Shown here: piece after piece, positions 1 to 6,551 of the stretch | How positions within the stretch are numbered: the first letter of the stretch is position 1 | Layout of the letters: each line of letters starts with the position of its first letter | NCBI GenBank assembly: GCA_027011835.1 | Contig: JALUZN010000265.1 | Coordinates: 1 to 8,377, forward strand | Length of the DNA stretch: 8,377 nucleotides | Direction of reading: 5' to 3' | Source of the DNA: Draconibacterium sp. | GTDB taxonomy: Bacteria; Bacteroidota; Bacteroidia; Bacteroidales; Prolixibacteraceae | Position numbers and translations under genes: made by a program | Notes under the pieces: generated by a model | Told to the model about the DNA's origin: nothing | The model's input: only the letters and a program-made list of their open reading frames with translations | The model's database searches: none

Positions 1-170
1 GAATGATACAAATAATTGAGTTTCGATTATTTTATTTCATTCTTTCTTTTTAACATTTTGTTGTTGATTGATAACTTGATAGTTAACTTTAAACAACTTC
101 TATGAATAAAACACCCGCTAATCGAACGTAAAGTTCGAAATAAAGCAGATAAAATTTTTAATAATTTTAA

Positions 171-362
171 TTAAGCGGCCACGTTCGAAAACGCTTCGTT
201 TAAAATGTCGGGGTATAATTCGCCGAAAGTTTTAAAACACCAGTCGCTTAATTCTTTCAGTTTGTCGGGTTCTACCCAACCAATACATTTTACTAATTCT
301 TTCCTAAAAAGTTCTTCACTAAAACTCACTTTTGGAAGAATTGTTTTTGCATACTCTAACAT
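171..362 (-). CDS. Small hypothetical protein, 63 aa
   Basis: A 63-codon frame from ATG at 362 to TAA at 171, following the trp operon in the same orientation but about 195 bp beyond trpA. I do not recognise a named family. The product is soluble-looking and probably helical, with alternating charged and hydrophobic residues (KVSFSEELFRKELVKC, then GWVEPDKLKELSDWC) and two cysteines near residues 26 and 42. There is no signal peptide and no membrane segment. Balanced composition and a TATTTTTG promoter-like box about 40 bp upstream favour a real gene. An overlapping plus-strand frame (205-417) reads as low-complexity Ser/Phe/Leu shadow. It could be a small lineage-specific regulator or an unrelated housekeeping gene. 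Function is unknown, and its position next to trp may mean nothing. Confidence 0.6.
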   Translation of the reverse strand: MLEYAKTILPKVSFSEELFRKELVKCIGWVEPDKLKELSDWCFKTFGELYPDILNEAFSNVAA

Positions 363-556
363 AGCTCTGTGTTTTAAATTTTACTTCGTTAATATAACAC
401 TAAAACAGCAAAAATAGTGTATCAAAAATCACGTTTAACACTAATTAACAGCATCGAAAAACAACTTGTTTTTTATATTACTGATGTGTAGTTTGTTACG
501 AAAAAACCGTTCGATATGTTTAAAAACAGAGTTTTTTTTATGAACAATTTTTACTT
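363..556. other. Spacer after trpA, without a clear terminator
   Basis: AT-rich DNA between the trpA stop and the 63-aa gene. The only fold-back near an operon terminator is AAAAAC-AACTT-GTTTTT at about 457-473. It is symmetrical and followed by T residues on either strand but contains only one G:C pair per arm. A similar weak one (AAAAAC-TCT-GTTTTT read on the minus strand) lies near 520-540. Neither is convincing, so the 3' end of the trp transcript is not defined here. Confidence 0.35.
409..416 (-). promoter_or_regulatory. Possible Bacteroidota-type -7 promoter box
   Basis: On the minus strand this reads TATTTTTG, an exact match to the TAnnTTTG -7 element of Bacteroidota primary-sigma promoters. 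It would start transcription about 40 nt before the ATG of the 63-aa gene at 362. No good -33 TTG element is visible at the expected distance. In such AT-rich DNA a chance match is possible, so this is a weak call. Confidence 0.3.
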
Positions 557-1333
557 TTAGTTTTTAACAGATTGAATAAATGCTGTAATATTCTCACGCA
601 GGCTTCCGTCGTTGGTTAATGCTTTTACAAAAGCACTTCCAATAATTGCTCCTGCGGCATATTTACAGGCGTTAGAAAAGGTTGCCCTGTCTGAAATCCC
701 AAAACCTATGATACAATTATTTTTCAGGTTCATCTGTTTAATACGTTCGAAATAGTCTTGTTGAAAATCTTCAACTTTTTTCCCCGCGCCGGTAGTCGAC
801 GACGACGAGACCATATAAATAAATCCTTCCGAAGCTGCATCAATTTCCCGTATTCGTGCCTCCGGAGTTTGTGGCGTAATCAGCAAAATATTGTGCAGGT
901 TGTTTGCATCGAAAACCGGTTTGTATTCAGCCGTAAATTCATCTAAAGGCAGGTCGGGAAGAATTGCTCCATCAATACCAATTTCGGCACATTTCTCGCA
1001 AAACTTTTCAACTCCAAATTGGTAAACCGGATTAAAATATCCCATTAAAATAAGTGGTATTTTTACCGTTTCGCGAATGGTTTTTAGCTGCTCGAAAAGC
1101 AGATTTAAGTGCATCCCATTTTTCAGTGCCATCTCGCTGCTTTTTTGAATTGTGGGACCATCGGCAGTGGGGTCCGAAAACGGAATCCCAATTTCGATTA
1201 AATCAACTCCGCTACTTTCCAGCTCTTTAATAATTGCAACCGTATCGTTTAATTCAGGAAAACCGGCCGTAAAATATACCGATAGAATATTTTCTTTTTT
1301 CGTTTCGAAAAGTTGGTTGATTCTATTATTCAT
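557..1333 (-). CDS. trpA: Tryptophan synthase alpha subunit
   Basis: TrpA cleaves indole-3-glycerol phosphate to indole and glyceraldehyde-3-phosphate and passes indole to TrpB in the cytosolic alpha2-beta2 complex. The 258-residue product is a full-length TIM barrel. Visible motifs are IEIGIPFSDPTADGP at about 46-60, with the catalytic Glu47 and Asp58 (Salmonella Glu49 and Asp60), the MGYFNP segment at 97-102, LPDLPLDE at 125-132, the loop YMVSSSSTTGAG at 173-184, and phosphate-binding GFGIS (210-214) and GSAFVK (232-237). The Ser/Thr-rich loop replaces the Arg-Ala-Gly-Val-Thr-Gly loop of enteric TrpA. The start is the only reasonable ATG, giving MNNRINQLFE. It is the last trp gene and is separated from trpB by 397 bp of repeats, whereas trpB and trpA are often adjacent or overlapping. 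Identification is secure. Confidence 0.97.
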   Translation of the reverse strand: MNNRINQLFETKKENILSVYFTAGFPELNDTVAIIKELESSGVDLIEIGIPFSDPTADGPTIQKSSEMALKNGMHLNLLFEQLKTIRETVKIPLILMGYFNPVYQFGVEKFCEKCAEIGIDGAILPDLPLDEFTAEYKPVFDANNLHNILLITPQTPEARIREIDAASEGFIYMVSSSSTTGAGKKVEDFQQDYFERIKQMNLKNNCIIGFGISDRATFSNACKYAAGAIIGSAFVKALTNDGSLRENITAFIQSVKN

Positions 1334-1730
1334 ATTTGTTGTTGCTTTATTTTTTTTAGTTATCTGTTGTGATTTTTAGAGATTTATTGTGATTTGTTGT
1401 TTCCATCAATCCCCACCTAATCACTATTAATCTCCATCAATCACCTTCTTAAAGTTATTTGTTGTGATTTGTAGAGATTTATTGAGATTTGTTGTTTCCA
1501 TCAATCTCCACTTAATCACTATTAAATCTCCATCAATCACCTTCTTTAAGATATTTGTTGTGATTTATTGTGATTTGTTGTTTGCCATCAATCTCCACTT
1601 AATCACTACTTAATCTCCATCAATCACCTTCTTAAAGTTATTTGTTGTGATTTGTCGAGATTTATTGTGATTTGTTGTTTGCTATCATTCTCCACTTAAT
1701 CACTATTAATCTCCATCAATCCCATTCTTC
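1334..1730. other. trpB-trpA intergenic region filled by tandem repeats
   Basis: No gene is visible on either strand in this 397-bp gap. Positions 1334-1357 are a T-rich leader just before the trpA start. The remaining 373 bp is a four-copy tandem array that runs up to the trpB stop codon. Confidence 0.85.
1358..1730. repeat. Four tandem ~95-bp fold-back repeats with a 10-nt inner period
   Basis: Four direct copies start at about 1358, 1453, 1549 and 1636, with lengths near 95, 96, 87 and 95 bp. Each runs AGTTATTTGTTGTGATTTG, then GAGATTTATTGTGATTTG, TTGTTTCCATCAATCTCC, ACTTAATCACTATTAATC and TCCATCAATCACCTTCTTAA, with scattered substitutions. The first half is built of decamers (GTGATTTGTA, GAGATTTATT, GTGATTTGTT). 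The second half is approximately their reverse complement (GTGATTGATG, GAGATTAATA, GTGATTAAGT on the other strand). Each copy could therefore form an imperfect hairpin of about 30-40 bp. Copy 3 lacks exactly 10 nt relative to copy 4, one decamer, as slippage would produce. The array ends at the trpB stop. There is no open frame, and the family is unknown to me. Confidence 0.9.
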
Positions 1731-2912
1731 CTAATACCCAAAATAGTTTAAATAAGTCTCCATATCTTTATTCCCGCTACCCGACAGATTTATTACATTC
1801 ACATCGTCCGGCTTCATTTTTATTTTATCGAGTGCTGCCAGTGCGTGTGCCGATTCGAGTGCAGGAATAATTCCCTCTTTTTGAGTTAACAATAGTACGG
1901 ATTTTAGCACTTCTTCGTCGGTTGCCGCCAGATATTTTGCCCGGCCGGTTTTATGTAAATGTGCGTGCAGTGGCCCAATTCCGGGGTAATCGAGTCCGGC
2001 AGAAATAGAATAGGGTTCGGTAATTTGTCCGTCGCTGTTTTGCATCAGCATGGTTTTGCTGGCGTGTAAAACACCGGGAGTTCCAACAGTTAAAGTAGCT
2101 GCCGTTTCGCCGGTGTCAACTCCTTTTCCGGCTGCTTCCACTCCAATCAGCTCCACCTTTTCATCGTCGAGAAAATGGTAAAAAGCTCCTGCTGCATTAC
2201 TGCCTCCGCCCACACACGCCAAAATACGAGTAGGCAATTCGTTGCCAGTTTGTGCCCGAAGTTGCTTTTTCATTTCGGCACTAATTACCGACTGAAACCG
2301 TGCCACCATATCGGGGTACGGATGCGGTCCAACCACCGAGCCAATAATATAATGCGTGTCTTCCGGGTTGTTAATCCAGTCGCGCATTGCTTCGTTTGTA
2401 GCATCTTTCAGCGTTTTATTTCCGCTGTGAACCGGAACAACATCGGCACCCAGCATTTTCATTTTTTTTACGTTTGGTGCCTGCCTCGAAACATCGAGTG
2501 CGCCCATATAAACCACACATTTTATCCCTTTAAGCGCACAAACAGTTGCCGTTGCCACGCCGTGTTGTCCGGCCCCGGTTTCGGCAATAATCCGCGTTTT
2601 CCCCAGCTTTTGCGCCAGCAAAATCTGCCCGATTGTATTATTTAGTTTATGCGAACCGGTGTGGTTTAAATCTTCGCGTTTTAAAAATATTTTCGAGCCG
2701 TAATGTTCCGATAAACGCGCCGCAAAATAGAGTGGCGACGGTCGCCCCACATAATCTTTTAACAACTGCTCAAATTCATCTTTAAACTCAACCGACTCAA
2801 TTATTTCGAGGTAGCGGCGTTTTAACTCTTCAATGTTTGTGTACATCATCTCCGGAATCCACGCCCCGCCAAAATCTCCGTAATATCCTTTTTCGTTTAT
2901 CTGAAATTTCAT
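1731..2912 (-). CDS. trpB: Tryptophan synthase beta subunit
   Basis: TrpB is the PLP-dependent enzyme that condenses indole from TrpA with L-serine to form L-tryptophan. At 393 residues it is normal length for TrpB1. The N-terminal GYYGDFGGAWIPEMM (9-23) is characteristic. The PLP lysine is Lys89 in HTGSHKLNNTIGQ, the catalytic glutamate is Glu111 in AETGAGQHG, the PLP phosphate-binding loop is GGGSNAAG (235-242), and the pyridine-nitrogen serine lies in NLSGSGNKDM (375-384). SAGLDYPGIGP (304-314) belongs to the COMM/substrate-closure region. The start gives MKFQINEKGYYG, as expected. The gene follows trpF by 164 bp and its TAG stop abuts the tandem repeat array. Nothing indicates damage. Confidence 0.98.
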   Translation of the reverse strand: MKFQINEKGYYGDFGGAWIPEMMYTNIEELKRRYLEIIESVEFKDEFEQLLKDYVGRPSPLYFAARLSEHYGSKIFLKREDLNHTGSHKLNNTIGQILLAQKLGKTRIIAETGAGQHGVATATVCALKGIKCVVYMGALDVSRQAPNVKKMKMLGADVVPVHSGNKTLKDATNEAMRDWINNPEDTHYIIGSVVGPHPYPDMVARFQSVISAEMKKQLRAQTGNELPTRILACVGGGSNAAGAFYHFLDDEKVELIGVEAAGKGVDTGETAATLTVGTPGVLHASKTMLMQNSDGQITEPYSISAGLDYPGIGPLHAHLHKTGRAKYLAATDEEVLKSVLLLTQKEGIIPALESAHALAALDKIKMKPDDVNVINLSGSGNKDMETYLNYFGY

Positions 2913-2991
2913 CTCATTTATAATTTATATAGAACAAGCATTTTGTGTGGAAAATACTTTATCTGCTCGTTTCATATTCTGATACTTTCTT

Positions 2992-3087
2992 AGTTATTTA
3001 TGGTGATTTGTAGAGATTTATTGTGATTTGTTGTTTTGTCATCAATCTCCACCTAATCACTATCAATCTCCATCAATCACATTCTTA
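2992..3087. repeat. Fifth copy of the fold-back repeat, between trpF and trpB
   Basis: A single 96-bp unit clearly homologous to the four tandem copies at 1358-1730 and in the same orientation: AGTTATTTATGGTGATTTG, then TAGAGATTTATTGTGATTTG, ATCAATCTCCACCTAATCAC and ATCAATCTCCATCAATCACA. It keeps the 10-nt submotifs and the self-complementary halves. Its right end overlaps the trpF 3' end, so the trpF TGA stop and last codons (3077-3087) lie inside the repeat. The remaining trpF-trpB spacer (2913-2991) shows nothing else. Confidence 0.88.
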
Positions 3088-3703
3088 CCCGTTTAATAAA
3101 CTCCTTTAATTTTTCAACATTCTTTACTCCGGCACTTTCTTCGAAACCGCTGTTTAGATCTACTCCTGCAAGTTTTTCGTGTTTAATTTTTTTAATGGCG
3201 GATGCATCTTCCAACTCAATTCCGCCGCTTAAAAAAAACGGTGTTTCGCCTCTGTATTTATTTAAAACCTGCCAGTTAAATTTCTGCCCCGAACCACCCG
3301 GAACTTCTGTTTTTGTATCGAACAAAAAGTAATCGGCAACTTTTTCGAACGGTTTTGTAGTGGCAAAATTAAATGTCTCGTTCACGTTAAATGCCTTAAT
3401 CACTTTCAATCCCTGCTTTTTTAAAATAGCACAGGTTTTCGGGTTCTCTTTTCCGTGCAGTTGAATGTATTCGAATCCCAGATTCTTTGCCACTCCCAAA
3501 ATCTCAAAAACATTCTCATCGACAAAAACGCCCACTTTGGGTTTTTCGGTATCGAACAAACTCATCTCGGGCAATTCTCCAATAAACCGTTTCGAGGGTG
3601 CATAAAAAATAAATCCCAACAAATCAATATCAAGCTTTTCAACTTCACTCCTATTTGCTGCGAATTTCATTCCGCACACTTTTATTTTTAGTTTTTTACT
3701 CAT
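3077..3703 (-). CDS. trpF: Phosphoribosylanthranilate isomerase
   Basis: TrpF performs the Amadori rearrangement of N-(5'-phosphoribosyl)anthranilate to CdRP, the substrate of TrpC. The 208-residue product is a single-domain TIM barrel of normal size. The catalytic cysteine is Cys10 in KVCGM near the N-terminus and the general acid is Asp129 in LFDTKT. Other family motifs are FYAPSKR (33-39), VGVFVDE (57-63), IQLHG (80-84), PGGSGQKFNW (135-144), FLSGGI (157-162) and GVDLNSGFEESAGVKN (180-195). The ATG at 3703 gives MSKKLKIKVCGMK, a typical start. The last residues (RVRM) and the TGA come from the adjoining dispersed repeat, so the C-terminus has been rewritten slightly, without visible loss of the barrel. 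It is separate from TrpC, unlike the fused enzyme of enterics. Confidence 0.97.
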   Translation of the reverse strand: MSKKLKIKVCGMKFAANRSEVEKLDIDLLGFIFYAPSKRFIGELPEMSLFDTEKPKVGVFVDENVFEILGVAKNLGFEYIQLHGKENPKTCAILKKQGLKVIKAFNVNETFNFATTKPFEKVADYFLFDTKTEVPGGSGQKFNWQVLNKYRGETPFFLSGGIELEDASAIKKIKHEKLAGVDLNSGFEESAGVKNVEKLKEFIKRVRM

Positions 3704-3732
3704 TACAATACTTCGTTAAATTTTTGTTTCTC

Positions 3733-3754
3733 GCAAAGCCGCAAAGTCGCAAAG
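3733..3754. repeat. GCAAAG octamer repeat
   Basis: Three GCAAAG motifs spaced 8 nt apart (GCAAAGCC, GCAAAGTC, GCAAAG) in the trpC-trpF gap. From memory, strings of GCAAAGNC are common intergenic repeats in Bacteroidota genomes. A small hairpin, AAGAC-AATC-GTCTT (3774-3787), lies beside it. The rest of the 145-bp gap (3704-3848) is AT-rich with no gene. Confidence 0.6.
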
Positions 3755-3848
3755 GTTTTATTTTAATTAAAACAAGACAATCGTCTTATTCTTTGTAATT
3801 CTCTGTTTATGGAATATTTATAAAACATCCCGAACCGTTATCATAAAA

Positions 3849-4637
3849 TTATATTGCTAACTCCGAAATTAACTTTTTACAAGCTTCGCCCGGATTATCG
3901 GTTTTCATAAAAGTTTCGCCAATCAGAAATCCGTTAAACCCGTTTTTGCGCAAATACTGAATGGTTTCGGCATCTTTTAATCCACTCTCCGAAATTTTTA
4001 CGAACCTGTTGTCAATTAATTTCGATAAATTTACAGAGGTTTCAACATCAACCTCGAATGTTTTCAGATTCCGGTTATTAACTCCCACAATGTCCACAAA
4101 ATTGTTTATCACAGCCAGCTCTTTTTCGTTATGAATCTCCATCAGCACTTCCATTCCCAACTGTTTTGCTTTTTGTGCCAACTGTTTTGCCTGCTCTTTT
4201 CCGAGGCAGGCTGCAATTAGCAAAATTACATCGGCACCAAAAGCTTTTGCTTCCACAATCTGGTATTCGTCAATCATAAAGTCCTTTCGCAGAATTGGAA
4301 TATCTCTGTTGGTTTCGCGTGCTTTCGAGAGGTTGGCCATTGTTCCTCCAAAATATTCGTAATCGGTTAAAACCGAAAGTCCTGCAACACCTGCCTCCAC
4401 ATAGTCTTTTGTTACCTGCTCTACTTTAACACTGTAATTTATTTCGCCTTTTGATGGCGATTTTTGTTTAAACTCGGCAATTATTCCCGTCGATTTTTCT
4501 TTTAACAAATTTGTTTTTAACGAATTACATTTCCTGTTAAAAAGCGGGTAGTTTTCGAGTTTCGAAATGGGAACAACCTTTTTCTGATTGGCAACTTCCT
4601 CTTTTTTTGTTGCTACTATTTTATCTAAAATGTTCAT
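3849..4637 (-). CDS. trpC: Indole-3-glycerol-phosphate synthase
   Basis: TrpC closes the indole ring, converting CdRP to indole-3-glycerol phosphate with loss of CO2 and water. The 262-residue single-domain TIM barrel has the usual N-terminal helix (MNILDKIVATKKEEV). Catalytic elements are IAEFKQKSPSKG at 53-64 (Glu55, Lys57), LRKDFMIDEYQI at 116-127 (Lys118), LMEIHNEKEL at 165-174 (Glu167), GVNNRNL at 185-191, and phosphate-binding SESGL (216-220) and LIGETFM (238-244). YFGG (95-98) is also conserved. The start follows the trpD stop by 14 bp, the tightest junction in this operon, so translational coupling is plausible. There is no fused TrpF domain. Confidence 0.97.
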   Translation of the reverse strand: MNILDKIVATKKEEVANQKKVVPISKLENYPLFNRKCNSLKTNLLKEKSTGIIAEFKQKSPSKGEINYSVKVEQVTKDYVEAGVAGLSVLTDYEYFGGTMANLSKARETNRDIPILRKDFMIDEYQIVEAKAFGADVILLIAACLGKEQAKQLAQKAKQLGMEVLMEIHNEKELAVINNFVDIVGVNNRNLKTFEVDVETSVNLSKLIDNRFVKISESGLKDAETIQYLRKNGFNGFLIGETFMKTDNPGEACKKLISELAI

Positions 4638-4651
4638 TTGGTTCTATTTAA

Positions 4652-5638
4652 CTACTCTGTTACTGCTTTTAATTTTGCCAGGGCACTTCCACTGTTCAGC
4701 GATTCGTGCGCCATTTCAACACATTCGAGCAACTCTTTTTCGGGATAAACTATGTTTAAGCCAAGCGCTGCATTTGCCAATACCACACTATTTTGCTCCG
4801 TTGTTCCGTTTCCTTTCAAAACATTTATAAAAATTTGCGCTGCCTCTTTAACGGTGGCTCCACCAAATAACTTCTCGGGCTCTGTTTTTGCAAAACCAAA
4901 ATCGGCTGGCAAAATAGTTGTTTCCTTTTTATTTGAAACAAACCGAGTGCCGGCAGTCAGCGAAACCTCATCGTACCCGTCGATACTATTTACAATTGCA
5001 AAGTTAACATCCAATTTCCGATATACATTTTTATAGAGGTCAAAATTCCCGGAATTGTTTACTCCCAACAGTTGAAATTTTGGTTCCGACGGATTAATCA
5101 TCGGGCCAAGGATATTAAAAAAGGTTGGGAACTTTAGGGCTTGCCGTACCGGAGCAATATTTTTCATTGCCGGATGAAATAGCGGCGCGTGTAAAAAACA
5201 GAAATTTCCACGTTCCAAATCGCTTTTTAATTTATCAATATCGTTGCTGAATTTATACCCTAAAAATTCGAGTACATTCGACGAACCACTATTCGAGCTG
5301 GCAGCATAATTTCCGTGTTTTGTAACGTTAACACCGGCACCGGCAACTACAAATGCCGCCAAAGTAGAGATATTAAACGTATTTTTCCCGTCGCCACCCG
5401 TACCAACAATGTCAATTCCATTGTACGCTGCGAGGTCGGTTTTCAGACTCAGTTCAACCATCGCATCACGAAATCCCGACAGCTCTTCGGCACTTACCGG
5501 ACGCATTTTAAAAACGGTTAATAACGATGCAAATTCAGGTTCGCTGTAATTCCCCTGACCCACCTTCAATAAAATCTGTTTTGCCTCATCGCGGGTTAGC
5601 CGGTTTCCTTCAAACAGGTATTGTAGTATTTCTTTCAT
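4652..5638 (-). CDS. trpD: Anthranilate phosphoribosyltransferase
   Basis: TrpD transfers the phosphoribosyl group of PRPP to anthranilate. From the ATG at 5638 (MKEILQYLFEGNRLTRDEA) the protein has 328 residues, normal for the family. Signature elements are GTGGD (79-83) for PRPP, KHGNYAASSNSGSSNVLE (107-124), HPAMKNIAPVR (155-165) at the anthranilate tunnel, FNILGP (174-179) and the Mg-binding DGYDE (220-224). An in-frame ATG at 5707 would add 23 residues (MTRNEEEAILIVIPEIV and a few more). That stretch is encoded by the GATTGCTTC-type dispersed repeat and does not resemble a TrpD N-terminus, so 5638 is preferred. The stop lies 14 bp before trpC. Unlike in enterics, TrpD is not fused to the TrpG glutaminase. 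Confidence 0.96.
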   Translation of the reverse strand: MKEILQYLFEGNRLTRDEAKQILLKVGQGNYSEPEFASLLTVFKMRPVSAEELSGFRDAMVELSLKTDLAAYNGIDIVGTGGDGKNTFNISTLAAFVVAGAGVNVTKHGNYAASSNSGSSNVLEFLGYKFSNDIDKLKSDLERGNFCFLHAPLFHPAMKNIAPVRQALKFPTFFNILGPMINPSEPKFQLLGVNNSGNFDLYKNVYRKLDVNFAIVNSIDGYDEVSLTAGTRFVSNKKETTILPADFGFAKTEPEKLFGGATVKEAAQIFINVLKGNGTTEQNSVVLANAALGLNIVYPEKELLECVEMAHESLNSGSALAKLKAVTE

Positions 5639-5678
5639 AACAAAATATTTTTCTATCACTATTTCCGGGATAACTATT

Positions 5679-5824
5679 AAGATTGCTTCTTCCTCGTTCC
5701 TCGTCATCGCAATGACGTTAATTTCAGATGTTTGTCAATAAAAATAACTTCTTTCGCAAAGCAAGCCCAAACACACACAATTAATATACAATTAGCGTCA
5801 TTGCGAGCCCAGCGAAGCAATCTT
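5679..5824. repeat. Dispersed inverted repeat pair (GATTGCTTC / GAAGCAATC) in the trpG-trpD gap
   Basis: Two facing arms enclose about 80 bp. The left arm starts AAGATTGCTTC (5679-5689) and ends CGCAATGACG (5708-5717). The right arm starts CGTCATTGCG (5796-5805) and ends GAAGCAATCTT (5814-5824). The 11-nt outer and 10-nt inner blocks are exact reverse complements. The left arm also contains its own hairpin, CGTCAT-CGCA-ATGACG (5702-5717). The pattern resembles a widespread Bacteroidota intergenic repeat and is organised like a MITE or BIME. It carries no protein. It lies between trpG and trpD and upstream of the preferred trpD start, so it would form a long stem in the operon mRNA. Confidence 0.8.
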
Positions 5825-5855
5825 TAAATTTTAACGGACACTAATATTTTTCTAT

Positions 5856-6491
5856 CTATTTTTTATACAACCAGTTTTCAATCATTTTTTCACCCAGTGG
5901 TGTAAGTACCGACTCGGGATGAAATTGGACACTCTGCACATCGTACTTTTTGTGTTTCATGGCCATAATCATTCCCTCTTCGTCGTAGCTGGTTACTTCG
6001 AAACATTCGGGCAGGTTCTCTTTTTCAACAATCCACGAATGGTAGCGTCCCACTTCAAATGTTTCCGGCAGCCCGTTAAACAGGACCGAACTGTTTTCGG
6101 TAGTTTTTACAAAAGTTGCAATTCCGTGCAGTACTTTATTCATATTTTTTATTTTCCCGCCAAATGCTTCGCCAATTGCCTGGTGCCCCAAACAAACTCC
6201 GAGGATACTCTTTTGGGGCGCATACGTTTTTATAATTTCGAGGAGTTGCCCCGCCTCTTCCGGAATTCCCGGCCCGGGCGAAAGAACAATTTTGTCGTAT
6301 TTCTCAATCTCGTCCATCGATATTTCATCGTTGCGGGCTACATCAACTTTTGCTCCCGATATTTTTTTTATGGCATGAACCAGGTTGTAAGTAAACGAAT
6401 CGTAATTGTCGATGACCAAAATAGATGCCTCTTCTGTCTCTTTTAATTGAGATGGAGTTTGGTTCTTATTTGTTTTTGTATCGTTATCCAT
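5856..6491 (-). CDS. trpG: Anthranilate synthase glutaminase subunit
   Basis: TrpG is the class I glutamine amidotransferase that supplies ammonia to TrpE, forming anthranilate from chorismate and glutamine. The 211-residue product has the glutaminase triad Cys100 (GVCLGHQAIGE, 98-108), His191 and Glu193 (QFHPES, 189-194), the oxyanion loop SPGPG (71-75), and the start signature ILVIDNYDSFTYNLVH (24-39). A hydrophilic stretch of about 22 residues precedes the usual TrpG N-terminus. No alternative start is seen inside it, so the extension appears real. In some bacteria one glutaminase also serves PabB; whether that applies here cannot be told. It lies 59 bp after trpE. Confidence 0.96.
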   Translation of the reverse strand: MDNDTKTNKNQTPSQLKETEEASILVIDNYDSFTYNLVHAIKKISGAKVDVARNDEISMDEIEKYDKIVLSPGPGIPEEAGQLLEIIKTYAPQKSILGVCLGHQAIGEAFGGKIKNMNKVLHGIATFVKTTENSSVLFNGLPETFEVGRYHSWIVEKENLPECFEVTSYDEEGMIMAMKHKKYDVQSVQFHPESVLTPLGEKMIENWLYKK

Positions 6492-6519
6492 TATTTATTT
6501 TTTTTATTCTTTTTTTCAA

Positions 6520-6551
6520 CCCTCTTTTAAGTAAGGGAGCGAGGAGGCTCC
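6520..6551. repeat. Short GC-rich fold-backs in the trpE-trpG gap
   Basis: This otherwise T-rich 59-bp gap contains a GC-rich island with two overlapping potential hairpins: CCCT (6520-6523) with AGGG (6534-6537), and GGAG (6536-6539) with CTCC (6548-6551). The trpE stop codon touches the second. It looks like a degenerate dispersed repeat or a small mRNA structure. There is no U-run of terminator type directly after it on the minus strand. Low confidence in any function. Confidence 0.3.

Noticed and set aside
122..138. TCGAAC-GTAAA-GTTCGA inverted repeat
   Set aside because: Only 6 bp with no U-run on either side; not enough to call a terminator or operator. The rest of 1-170 shows no gene.
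457..473. Operon terminator after trpA
   Set aside because: The hairpin is nearly all A:T with one G:C pair per arm; such fold-backs are expected by chance in this AT-rich spacer.
1358..1730. CRISPR array
   Set aside because: The repeat is a contiguous ~95-bp tandem unit with no unique spacers of constant length between short identical repeats, and no cas gene is present.
2175..2645. Plus-strand open frame of 156 codons
   Set aside because: It lies wholly antisense within trpB; the translation is rich in Cys, His and Arg with no recognisable domain, a shadow of the real gene.
5639..5707. Upstream in-frame ATG giving a 351-aa TrpD
   Set aside because: The extra 23 codons fall in the dispersed repeat arm and do not resemble a TrpD N-terminus; MKEILQYLFEG at 5638 is the typical start.
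5919..6446. Plus-strand open frame of 175 codons
   Set aside because: It is antisense to trpG, with a Phe/Val/Cys-rich shadow translation and no motif.
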